Positions 12,065 to 20,632 of a stretch of 64,000 nucleotides of DNA are shown here, in pieces; the stretch's first letter is position 1, and every line of letters begins with the position of its first letter. Where the stretch lies: positions 248,001 through 312,000 of the forward strand of contig CP087975.1 of NCBI GenBank assembly GCA_024426085.1, given 5' to 3'. This DNA comes from Rhizobium sp. RCAM05350. GTDB taxonomy: Bacteria > Pseudomonadota > Alphaproteobacteria > Rhizobiales > Rhizobiaceae. Both the position numbers and the translations under genes were made by a program. Under the pieces are notes generated by a model. That model was not told where the DNA came from. It made no database searches and worked only from the letters and a program-made list of their open reading frames with translations.

Positions 12065-12550
12065 ATGAAGACGATCGATATCAAGCCGCTGACCCGCGAG
12101 GCTTTTGCCCCCTTCGGCGAGGTGCTGGAAACCGAAGGCGCGCATCATTTTCCGATCAACGCCGGCAAATGCGTGCGCTATCACGACCTCGCCAAGATCG
12201 AGACGACAGGCGACAAGGCCCGCCCGATGATCAGCCTTTTGCGCGGCGAGCCTTATCCGCTGCCGCTGGAACTCGGCATGGTCGAACGCCACCCGTTCGG
12301 CAGCCAGGCGTTCATCCCGCTCAGCGAACATCCGTTCCTCGTCGTCGTTGCTGAGGAAACGCCGGACGGACCGGGCGAGCCGATCGCCTTCAAGACGGCG
12401 CCCGGACAGGGCGTCAACATCGGCCGCAATGTCTGGCACGGCATCCTGACACCGCTCGACGGCATCTCGGATTTCGCGGTCGTCGACCGCGCCGGCGAAG
12501 GCGCCAATCTGGAAGAGCATTTTTACGAGACGCCGTTTTTGATCCGCTAA
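12065..12550 (+). CDS. allA: Ureidoglycolate lyase
   Basis: 161 residues, intact. Cupin-fold AllA splits ureidoglycolate into glyoxylate and urea. Typical features are KPLTREAFAPFGEVLE at the start, the central MVERHPFGSQAFIPL and GVNIGRNVWHGILTPL, which supplies cupin metal ligands. The ATG lies 10 bp after puuE with a GAGGAGGG box, so both are one transcript. An allantoate amidohydrolase or allantoicase, needed to link PuuE to AllA, is not in this window. Confidence 0.92.
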   Translation: MKTIDIKPLTREAFAPFGEVLETEGAHHFPINAGKCVRYHDLAKIETTGDKARPMISLLRGEPYPLPLELGMVERHPFGSQAFIPLSEHPFLVVVAEETPDGPGEPIAFKTAPGQGVNIGRNVWHGILTPLDGISDFAVVDRAGEGANLEEHFYETPFLIR

Positions 12551-12591
12551 GCTTCCCATCGTTGCCAAAGTCAGCCCATCGCGACCATTTT

Positions 12592-12617
12592 CGTCCGGCA
12601 AAAAGTTTTGCCGGACG
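12592..12617 (+). terminator. Perfect 12-bp hairpin after allA
   Basis: CGTCCGGCAAAA (12592-12603) and TTTTGCCGGACG (12606-12617) are exact reverse complements separated by 2 nt. It lies 41 bp after the allA stop and fits a 3' hairpin ending puuE-allA; no long U-tract follows, but the stem top is A/U-rich. Confidence 0.55.
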
Positions 12618-12692
12618 ATGTCGATTTCCGAAAAGCCTGTTCGTCGTTAGGATACCCGATCATTGAGGCCGGCTCTAACAAGGAGACAGACG

Positions 12693-13061
12693 ATGCGTGT
12701 GATGGTGTTAGTGAAAGCGACCGAAGACAGCGAAAAGGGTTTTTTCCCGACAGACGAGACCACCGCGATGATGGAGGCGATGGGCAAATTCAATGACGAA
12801 CTGCGCGATGCCGGCATCCTGCGCGACGCCGACGGCCTCAAACCTTCCTCGGCGGGCAAGCGTGTTGCATTCGATGGCGCCCGCCGTACGGTCATCGACG
12901 GACCTTTCGCCGAGGCCCGCGAACTGGTCGCCGGCTTCTGGCTCTGGGACGTCAAGGACATGGATGAAGCGGTCGCCTGGGTGAAGCGCTGCCCCAATCC
13001 GATGCCGGGACCGAGCGAGATAGAAATCCGGCCACTGTATGAGATGGCTGACTGGCAATGA
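12693..13061 (+). CDS. YCII/DGPF-domain protein
   Basis: 122 residues, intact. Small ferredoxin-like alpha-beta protein of the YciI/DGPF group: MRVMVLVKATEDSEKG at the start, the hallmark VIDGPF followed by a conserved glutamate, and the late WVKRCPNP. Family members are thought to be small enzymes or are found next to ECF sigma genes; here no sigma gene is adjacent. RBS is AAGGAGA 7 nt before ATG. It is flanked by hairpins on both sides, so it is probably monocistronic. Function unknown. Confidence 0.82.
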   Translation: MRVMVLVKATEDSEKGFFPTDETTAMMEAMGKFNDELRDAGILRDADGLKPSSAGKRVAFDGARRTVIDGPFAEARELVAGFWLWDVKDMDEAVAWVKRCPNPMPGPSEIEIRPLYEMADWQ

Positions 13062-13070
13062 GACGCTGAC

Positions 13071-13100
13071 GCGCAGGTCACGAAAAGCTGTGACCTGCGC
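13071..13100 (+). terminator. 11-bp hairpin after the YCII gene
   Basis: GCGCAGGTCAC (13071-13081) pairs exactly with GTGACCTGCGC (13090-13100) around GAAAAGCT. It starts 10 bp past the stop codon. There is no U-run, so it may be a stabilising hairpin or weak terminator. The rest of 13101-13268 shows nothing I recognise. Confidence 0.5.
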
Positions 13101-13268
13101 AAGACGCTCAATGACAACCGAGACTATCGGCCGGAGCCTCCTTAATTTCCTTGCGGCTTTGGCCGGCAACGCCACATGACTGCATGCGAGAAGCAGCTCA
13201 TGATCGAAGCAATTTTTCGCGTGGAGATGGCTCCACGAATGTGCCGGAAGCGGTCATGGGAATGTCGA

Positions 13269-13911
13269 TTATCGCTCCAAGGCACCTTTTCCGGCGATTA
13301 TATTAGGTCGAAATTTGGCAATGCGTGATGTTCGCGTTTCGGGGATTCTTGGCAGAGTTGAGATTGATCGCGTAGCTTTTCCGCCGCCCTGGCGTCAGGC
13401 TCCGAAAGGCTTCTGCAAGTTCCGGATCGGAATCCAGGGCGTCAACCAACTCATCAGGCAGCTCGACTTCACTCTCATCCTTTGGCGGTTTGATCCCGGC
13501 CTCCGCATAATCCATCGCCTCCTTCAGGTAAGACAGGATAACCGCCTTCATCTGTGCGACTTGAACATTATCCACGAAAACGGATCATGTCGGGATACCA
13601 CGTATTCGGGCCTTGCTTTTCAAGGACGCCATAGGGGTCTTGCATCAATGCCGCGTTGAAAAAGGTTAGGCGAAAATCACCGCGAAAAGCGCCGAAGATG
13701 ACGACATTGCGATCTCCATGCATGTAACATGGGTGCCCCCATTTTACCGTCTCGACCAGCCCCGCATCGAGGCAAATTTGGCGCAGGTCGTTCAGGCCTT
13801 GCGACCATTGCCGCGTCGAACAGTCCGGTGTGGCAAAGCGTTCGCAGCGCCCGCATCCCTTGGTAAAAAGTCTTCGATTTCAGTGATCATCGTACGGGCT
13901 ACGAATTCCAT
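13269..13911 (-). CDS. YdeI/OmdA-family protein with DUF1801 domain (three frameshifts)
   Basis: About 213 residues once three one-base breaks are corrected. Near 13865 a T is missing, after which EDFFTKGCGRCERFATPDC reads through; near 13577 an extra G precedes DNVQVAQMKAVIL; near 13335 the frame changes into PETRTSRIAKF and ends AGKGALER. The first part is the DUF1801 fold (WSQGLNDLRQICLDAG, VKWGHPCY) and the last part the OmdA/YdeI helix (FRSLTPGRRKSYA). The start is either 13911 (AGG 7 nt upstream) or 13890. Role uncertain; relatives are called bacteriocin-protection proteins. Confidence 0.7.
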
Positions 13912-13986
13912 CGAATTGCCTGCTTTCAAAGGAAGGAAACATCAGGTTGCGGCCGGTAATTCGCCCGGTCCGTCAATCCCGCGCGA

Positions 13987-14199
13987 CTACGCTTTCGATC
14001 CGCGCCACTTGGCCGCGTAAGGGATGGCGAACATGTACAGGCCAGTGAACATCAGCAGGAAAAGTGGTGGTAGCGGCGCGTATACGATCCAGGATGGAGG
14101 CTCGCCGAGCCCCATGGCTGCAAAGTTGGCTATGACCGCCACCGTGAAGAAAATCGATAGCCAGCGGTGAGCCTGGCGAATCCACAGGTTCGAACTCAA
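13987..14199 (-). CDS. Small two-helix membrane protein
   Basis: About 70 residues with two or three hydrophobic segments (IFFTVAVIANFAAMGLG, IVYAPLPPLFLLMFTGLYMF) and a basic C-terminus (AAKWRGSKA). I chose the TTG at 14199 because GGGAG lies 6 nt upstream; a longer TTG start at 14203-14205 sits too close to it. It follows the ArsR and SRPBCC genes on the same strand, 45 bp after the latter, so it is probably the third gene of that operon. Function unknown. Confidence 0.65.
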   Translation of the reverse strand: MSSNLWIRQAHRWLSIFFTVAVIANFAAMGLGEPPSWIVYAPLPPLFLLMFTGLYMFAIPYAAKWRGSKA

Positions 14200-14244
14200 A
14201 TGCAACTCCCTTTGGTTGTTGGTGCTGAGGGGGCTGGAGACCTT

Positions 14245-14676
14245 TCAATCTGTCTCGGCTAAAACCTGCTCCAGCTTTGCAAGAAACTCAGGCCAGCCTG
14301 CTTTGGCGCCACCATAGGCCTGCCTCTGATCCGGCCGGAATCCAGACTGTTCCATGCGGAGATGGGTACCTGCCGCCGTCGGCGACAGCGAAAACGTCAC
14401 GACACTGTTCAAATCGAAGGCTGGATCATCGTGCTTGAAGATCCATGTGTAGGACAGCGTTCTTTGCGGCTCGACGATCAGCACCTCGCAGTCCAGCACG
14501 CCACCCCATTCGCCGCGAAGATTAAACCGGTGGCTCACGACAGGACTGAAGTCGTTCTTCATCAACCATTCCGAGATCAGATGTGGTTGGGTGAGCGCAC
14601 GCCATAACTTTTCCGGCGGATGCGCGATCTCGCGCTCGACAATGACGGTGCGTGTTGCAGTCGATGTTTCGCTCAT
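14245..14676 (-). CDS. SRPBCC/AHSA1-family protein
   Basis: 143 residues, intact. START-like helix-grip fold of the AHSA1 group: VEREIAHPPEKLWRALTQP, LISEWLMKNDFSP, the central GVLDCEVLIVEPQRTLSYTW and the end WPEFLAKLEQVL. Its ATG overlaps the ArsR stop by 4 bp (ATGA), a pairing very common in this family. Members often bind small hydrophobic ligands; the ligand here cannot be deduced. Confidence 0.88.
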   Translation of the reverse strand: MSETSTATRTVIVEREIAHPPEKLWRALTQPHLISEWLMKNDFSPVVSHRFNLRGEWGGVLDCEVLIVEPQRTLSYTWIFKHDDPAFDLNSVVTFSLSPTAAGTHLRMEQSGFRPDQRQAYGGAKAGWPEFLAKLEQVLAETD

Positions 14677-15009
14677 TGGGCCATCCTGTCCAGCAAGTCT
14701 TCGAGGTCGTCGAACCGGCTCTGCCAGAAGCCTGCCATCTGGCTTGTCCATTCGGTCAATGACGCAAGGGCATGAAGTTGCGCACTGTAGTGGGTCTGGC
14801 GGCCTTCGTGGCGGTCGCTAACCAACCCGGCCCGCTTGAGGACGGCGAGATGTTTCTGACACTCCCGGCTGCGAGATCCCAGCTTGAGCCGTCAGGGCTA
14901 CGACAGTCTGATCACCGTTGCGGCACAACCCCTCGAAAATGGCGCGCCGCGTTGGGTCGGCAAGCGTCTTAAAAAGCATGTCCCGATCTGGGATGGCAAT
15001 ATTTGGCAT
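14673..15009 (-). CDS. ArsR-family regulator (frameshifted)
   Basis: About 111 residues. Winged helix: MLFKTLADPTRRAIFEGLC, VVALTAQAGISQPGVS, then after one extra base near 14860 KHLAVLKRAGLVSDRHEGRQ. The metal-binding ELCVCDL motif of arsenic sensors is absent, so this is the ArsR type paired with an SRPBCC protein rather than a metal sensor. It is first in the operon with the SRPBCC and small membrane proteins. Two palindromic boxes directly upstream suggest autoregulation. A later ATG at residue 11 is an alternative start. Confidence 0.82.
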
Positions 15010-15017
15010 GGAAATCC

Positions 15018-15060
15018 ATAACTCCCGAGCTATTGGTTTCATCAATAACTCACGAGCTAT
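15018..15060 (-). promoter_or_regulatory. Two ArsR-type operator boxes
   Basis: ATAACTCCCGAGCTAT (15018-15033) and ATAACTCACGAGCTAT (15045-15060) differ at one base. Each is itself an imperfect palindrome of the form ATARCTC-N2-GAGYTAT. They start 27 bp apart, just upstream of the ArsR start codon, so they are very likely its autoregulatory operators. Confidence 0.75.
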
Positions 15061-15149
15061 GAATTCGTCAAGAGGCTTTGCAGAAGAGATGAACTCGTTG
15101 GCGGCGTTTTCGTCCGCAAGGAGACAACATCGGAAGACGGAGGCATGTC

Positions 15150-15181
15150 GAAAAAAAACGGGCCGCAATGAATGCGGCCCG
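15150..15181 (-). terminator. Rho-independent terminator of the purine permease
   Basis: CGGGCCGCA (15159-15167) pairs with TGCGGCCCG (15173-15181) around a 5-nt loop. On the minus strand the stem is followed by eight U residues (A-run 15151-15158). It ends transcription coming from the permease gene 50 bp away. Confidence 0.88.
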
Positions 15182-15232
15182 GGTAGTCGTGGACGGCTCG
15201 TCTGGGACGCGGCGCTTATTCGCCGCCTCACC

Positions 15233-16523
15233 TCACTCCGCAAAGAACGCGAAGCGGATGACGAACAGGACGGCGACGATCAGGGTGGCCGGGTGAATGG
15301 CGCGCCATTTGCCGGTGAACGCCTTCAGCACGACATAGCTGATGAAGCCGAAGGCAAGGCCGTTGGCGATCGAGTAGGTGAAGGGCATGGCAAGAGCCGT
15401 CAGCGCTGCCGGTGCGGCTTCGGTCAGGTCTTCCCAATCAACTTCGGTCAGCTCACGCATCATCAGGCCTGCGACGTAGAGCAGAGCCGGTGCCGTCGCA
15501 TAGGTCGGCACAGAGGCCGCCAGCGGCGAGATGAACAGCGAGGCAAGGAACAGCACGGCGATGACCAGGGCGGTCAGGCCGGTTCGGCCGCCGGCCTGGA
15601 CGCCTGAGGCGCTCGACATAGGCGGTGGTGCTGCTGGTGCCCATCAGCGAACCCGCGACGATGGCGGTGCTGTCGGCCAGAAGCGCGCGGCCGAGGCGGC
15701 TCGGCTTGCCTTCCTGGATCAGGTTGGCGCGCTTGGCGACGCCGATCAGCGTGCCGGTGGCGTCGAACACTTCGACCAGAACGAAGACGAGGATGACGTG
15801 GATCAGGCCGCCATGCAGAGCACCGACAATGTCGAGCTGCAAGAAGGTCGGCGCCATGCTCGGCGGCATCGAGACGACGCCCTGGAACTGGCTGACGCCG
15901 GTTACCCATGACAGCACGGTCACGGCCAGAATGCCGATCAGGATCGCCCCCTTGACCCTGAGCGCATCAAGCACGGCGATGACGAAGAAGCCGAAGATCG
16001 CCAAGAGCGGTCCGGTTTCCTTGAGGCTGCCGAGGCCGACCAGCGTTGCCGGATTGTCGACGACGATGCCGGCATTCTTCAAGGCGATGATGCCGAGGAA
16101 AAGGCCGATACCGGTGGCAATGGCGCTGCGCAGCGAATGCGGTATCCCTTGGATCAGCCAACTGCGGATACCCGTCACCGTCAGGAAGACGAAGATCAGG
16201 CCCGAGATGAAGACGGCGCCGAGTGCCTGCTGCCAGGTGAAGCCGAGGGCGGCGACGACCGTGAAGGCGAAGAAGGCGTTGAGACCCATACCCGGCGCCA
16301 TGCCGATCGGCCAGTTGGCGACGAGCGCCATGACGATCGAGCCGAGTGCGGCGGCGATACAGGTCGCCACGAAAATCGCGTCGCGATCCATGCCGGTGGT
16401 GGACAGAATATCCGGATTGACGAAGATGATGTACGACATCGTGAGAAATGTCGTGACGCCCGCAACCACTTCGGTGCGGATTGTCGTATTGTGCTCACTC
16501 AGCTTGAAGAGCCGTTCAAACAT
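15233..16523 (-). CDS. NCS2/AzgA-type purine permease (frameshifted)
   Basis: About 430 residues, some 12 hydrophobic helices. It opens with MFERLFKLSEHNTTIRTE and VVAGVTTFLTMSYIIFVNP, typical of AzgA/PbuG hypoxanthine-guanine-adenine permeases rather than the xanthine/urate branch. Other signature segments are ANWPIGMAPGMGLNAFFAFT, EVFDATGTLIG and LMGTSSTTAYVE. The frame changes near 15612 between TAYVE and the last helices. ATG 16523 has GGGAGG 5 nt upstream. It would supply purine bases to the guaD-xdh pathway. Confidence 0.88.
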
Positions 16524-16922
16524 ATTTCCTCCCTTGGCCGGAAAAATCGATTCCCGGCGCATGCCATTTGGCCAGACCACCTTCTCCTCTGGCGACCCAA
16601 CCACAACCATACCGATCTTCAAGCCATCATGGCTCGTCAGGGCCCCTGCCCGATCAGTCTCCGGCCACCATGATGGCAGGCCGGATGTCTCATTCACGGT
16701 TTTATGATTGTGCGTTTTCGCGCGGCGGATCGCTAGCCGTCCATTTCGACGCGCTCAACGAAAGACTTTCAAATTTTTCGGGGAACAGTTTTGGGAGGAT
16801 TGGGGCTCGCCCGGCGAGAAATTTCGCTTCTTCTTTTCCGAATTGGCGGTGCAACAAGCGGTGCAGGCTACAATTCGCCTGCGCATCATTTTGTGAGCGT
16901 TGGCAGTAAAGTCAAGCGCGGC
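16524..16922. promoter_or_regulatory. Long leader/upstream region of the purine permease
   Basis: 399 bp without a convincing gene. Reading on the minus strand it holds CCGGCC...GGCCGG (arms 16679-16684 and 16662-16667) enclosing a near-palindrome around CATGGTGGC, then a CAGG-GGC-CCTG hairpin, then an AGCCATGATGGCT hairpin (16622-16634). These could be a structured leader RNA. On the plus strand ACTTTCAAA plus GGGGAACAGTTTTGGGAGG (16765-16798) resembles the puuE upstream region. Function inferred only from position. Confidence 0.4.
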
Positions 16923-17353
16923 TCAGCTGCGTTCGATGTCGCGGCGCAGAACGATCGATGTGGTGAGGTCATCGACATTCTCCATCGTCGCCACTTCGTT
17001 CCTGAGTTCATTGAGCGCGTTGATCGATCCGACCTCGACCTCGACGACGAGATCGAGCTGGCCGCTGACCGACGACACCTTGCGGACCGAGGAGAAGCCC
17101 GCCAGCCGGTCGAGCACGCCGATGGAGGGCGTCTTCTTCAGTGTCAAAAGCAGGAAGGCGTGGACCTGACCCTCGTCCAGCTGGCCGATATCGGCCCTGT
17201 AGCCACGAATGATCCCGGCCTTTTCCAGCCGGTTGACGCGTTCGGTCGTCGCTTCTGGAAAGCCCGATGCGGCCCGCCAGTGACTTCATCGGGATGCGCT
17301 TCCCACGACAGGATGCTCAGGATCGTCCGGTCGATCGCGTCTGTGTCCTGCAT
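16923..17353 (-). CDS. Lrp/AsnC-family regulator (frameshifted)
   Basis: About 145 residues. N-terminal helix-turn-helix (AIDRTILSILSWEA, MKSLAGRIGLSRS, TTERVNRLEKAGIIRGY) and C-terminal RAM ligand domain (VRKVSSVSGQLDLVVEVEV, LNELRNEVATMENVDDLTTS). Breaks near 17290 and 17255 each cost a few bases in the DNA-binding part; a small deletion rather than one base may be involved at the first. It is divergent from the kinase/M23/aminotransferase fusion gene, so it probably controls that gene in response to an amino acid. Confidence 0.78.
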
Positions 17354-17403
17354 GATTTCGAGCCTTTCCGGGAACCGACAAGATGACGGTTATTATAAAC
17401 ATA

Positions 17404-17422
17404 ATGCCGGTGCAACCGGCAT
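17404..17422. promoter_or_regulatory. Inverted repeat in the Lrp / fusion-gene promoter
   Basis: ATGCCGGT (17404-17411) and ACCGGCAT (17415-17422) form a perfect dyad with 3-nt spacer in the 127-bp divergent gap. A related half, TTGCCGGGTGCAA, follows at 17424-17436. A candidate binding site for the adjacent Lrp-type protein. Confidence 0.5.
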
Positions 17423-17480
17423 ATTGCCGGGTGCAAGGTTTGGCGGCCCGTGCAACTCTTAAAGCAGACGAGGACCCATC

Positions 17481-20400
17481 ATGACCGATATGCTGAAGAC
17501 CACACCGAATTTTTCCATCGACGACGCCAAGCGCCTGCTGGCTGAACATTATGGTCTCGACGGCACGCTGTGGCCGCTCGACAGCGAACGCGACCAGAAT
17601 TTCAAGGTGACGGCCAGCAGCGGCGGGATCTACATCCTCAAGATCGTCAACGCCGCCGAACCGCCTGTCGAGAGCGATTTCCAGACGGCACTGCTCAGCC
17701 ATGTCGGCGAGCATGCGCCCGACCTGCCGGTTCCGCATATCCGCCCGACGATCTCGGGCGCAAGCCTTGGTGAAACGACCAGCGCCCATGGCGTGTGCCA
17801 TCTGCTGCGCCTCGTCGGCTGGGTGCCGGGCCTGCCGCTGGCCCAGTCCGCCCGTAGCGAGGACGCGCTGACCTCCCTCGGCGGCCTGCTTGGCCGCTTC
17901 GATACGGCACTGCAAGGCTTCATGCATCCCGGTGCCCTGCGCGATCTCGACTGGAACATCCGCAATGCCGGCCGCTCCGCCGGCAGGCTACAGCATATTG
18001 CAGGCGCTGAGGATCGGGCGCTGCTGGAGCGGTTCCTTGCCCGTTTCGCCGCGGTGGTCGAGCCGAAGCTGCCGAAACTGCGCTCGACGGTCATTCACAA
18101 CGATGCCAATGACTGGAACGTGCTGGTTGCCGATGACGATCATGACCGGATCGCCGGCTTGATCGATCTCGGCGACGCGCTCTATGCGCCCGTCATCGCC
18201 GAAGTCGCCATCGCTGCCGCCTATGCCGGGCTCGACCATGCCGATCCGATCGGTGCGGCCGCGGCCATCGCCCGCGGGTTCCATGCCGAATATCCGCTGC
18301 TGGAAGAGGAAGTCGACCTCCTGTTCGACCTGATCGCCATGCGGCTCGTCACCTCGGTGACGATCTCGGCATCGCGCCACGCCCATACCGGCGGCAACCC
18401 CTATCTCGCCATCAGCGAAAAGCCGGCCTGGACAGCTGCTGCGCAAGCTCGATGCGATGAACCGGCGTTTCGCAACCGCGATCCTACGCCATGCCTGCGG
18501 TTTTGAAGCAACGCCGGGCACACGTGCCGTCACGGCCTGGATCGAGGCAAACCGGAAGACGTTTCAGCCGCTGCTCGACCGCCCGGCGGCGACCTATCCG
18601 GCTGCACTCGTGCCCTATGCCGATCCGCAGCATCCGATGACCGTCAAATCTGCCGGCGAACAGCCGGACGAGGCGCAGGCGATCTGGGAGGCCTATTGCA
18701 CAGGGCGCGGTGTCGATCTCGGCATCGGCCCCTGGGGCGAGGCGCGCACGGTCTATTCCGGCGACATGTTCGTTTCGCGTTTGATCGAAGATACCCGCCG
18801 CACCCGCCATCTCGGCCTTGACCTGTTCATGGCTGCGGGCACAAAACTCCACACGCCGACCGCTGCCACGGTCGTCAGTGTCGAGATCGAGCCCGATCCG
18901 CTCGGTTACGGCTGCCTGATTGCGCTCCGCCATGAACCAGAAGGCTGCCCGGCCTTCATCAGCCTCTGGGGCCATCTTGCCCACGAAGCGCTGGGACGGC
19001 TGAAGGCGGGCGACCACCTAGACGCCGGTGTGCTGGTCGGCGAGATGGGAGCGCCTAAGGAAAACGGAGGCTGGGCGCCGCATCTGCATCTGCAGCTCTC
19101 CGTCGATACCCGGCTTTCCGCCACCGAAATCCTCGGCGTCGGCGAGGAACGCTATCTGGATGTCTGGGCCGAGCTTTTCCCCAATGCCAATGCCTTTGCC
19201 GGTATCGCACCGGAATTCTACGAGAAGACCGGGCGGTCGCATGAAGAGATCGTCAAGTTGCGCAAGGAACTGCTGGTTCCCAACCTGTCAATTTCCTACG
19301 ACAAGCCGATCAAGTTCGTGCGCGGCGACGGCGTCTGGCTGATCGACGACAGCGGCCGGGCCTATCTCGATTGCTTCAACAATGTCTGCCATATCGGCCA
19401 TGCGCATCCGGCCGTTGTCGAAGCGATGGCACGGCAGGCGGCGACGCTCAACACCAATACCCGCTACCTGCACGACAATATCGTTGCCTATGCCGAGCGG
19501 CTGACCGCGACGTTGCCGAAGGAGCTGACCGTTGCCGGCTTCGTCAACAGCGGCTCGGAAGCCAACAGCCTGGCGCTCAGGATGATGCGCGCCCATACCG
19601 GCCGCGAAAACGCCATCGTGCTCGACTGGGCCTATCATGGCACGACGCAGGAGCTGATCGACATCAGCCCCTACAAGTTCCGCCGCAAGGGCGGCAAGGA
19701 AAAGAAGCCGCATGTCCATGTGGCTCCCGTTCCCGACAGCTACCACGCCCCTGCCGATTGGCCCGCAGAAGAGCATGGCAAGCGTTATGCCGAATGCGTT
19801 GCCGAACTGATCGCCCAGATGCAGGCAAAGGGCGAAGGTCCGGGTTTCTTCATCGCCGAATCCATCCCGAGCGTTGCCGGTCAGGTGTTCCTGCCGGAAG
19901 GTTATCTCAGGCAAGTCTACCAAATGGTGCGCGCTGCAGGCGGCGTCTGCATCGCCGACGAGGTTCAGGTCGGCTTTAGCCGGGTGGGCAGCCATTGGTG
20001 GGCATTCGAGGAACAGGGCGTCGTTCCCGATATCGTCACCATGGGCAAGCCGATCGGCAACGGCCATCCGCTGGCCGCTGTCGTGACGACCCGCGAGATC
20101 GCCGACAGCTTCAACAACGGCATGGAATATTTCAACACGTTCGGCGGCAACCCTGTCTCCTGCGCCATCGGCCTTGCCGTACTCGACGTCATCGAGGGCC
20201 AGGACCTGCGCGGCAATGCGCTTGCGATCGGCAATTACCTGATGGCGGGCTTCCGGGCGCTGCAGGAGCGCTACGTGGTGATCGGCGACGTGCGCGGCAT
20301 GGGGCTTTTCCTCGGCATCGAGCTCGTCACCGACCGCAAGACCAAGGCACCGGCAACCGATTTTGCCCGAGCGGTATCGAATGGAGCCCGCCAGCGCGGC

Positions 20401-20535
20401 GTGCTGATGGGGACTGAAGGGCCGCATGACAACGTGCTGAAGATGCGACCACCGATGATCTTCTCGAAGCGGGACGCGGATCATCTGCTGGCCGTGCTGG
20501 AGGAAACATTCGAGGCGGTCACGGCCCGGGGCTGA
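17481..20535 (+). CDS. Kinase / M23 metallopeptidase / class III PLP phospho-lyase fusion, copy 1 (frameshifted)
   Basis: About 1017 residues with three domains. Residues 1 to about 330: APH/hydroxylysine-kinase-like domain with catalytic loop VIHNDANDWNVLV and metal site IDLGD. About 390-560: M23 domain keeping all zinc-motif residues, HLGLD (HxxxD), LWGHL and PHLHLQ (HxH). About 580-1017: class III PLP enzyme with NSGSEANSLA, ADEVQVGFSRVG, lysine motif TMGKPIGNGHP, FNTFGGNPVSCAIGL and VRGMGLFLGIEL, close to animal ethanolamine-phosphate and phosphohydroxylysine phospho-lyases. One extra base near 18435 separates domain 1 from the rest. Inferred role: phosphorylate an amino alcohol or hydroxy-amino acid, then eliminate phosphate and ammonia. 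Substrate unproven. Confidence 0.85.
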
Positions 20536-20632
20536 TAACCCCGGCGAATACGAAAGAACGAAGAGCTCGGCAGCGCTTGGCGTTGCCCGGACGGAACACG
20601 TGCGACTTAAAAAACCGGAGGAGAACGAAACC

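Noticed and set aside
15625..16707. 360-codon open frame on the plus strand opposite the purine permease
   Set aside because: Antisense to an unmistakable AzgA-type permease.
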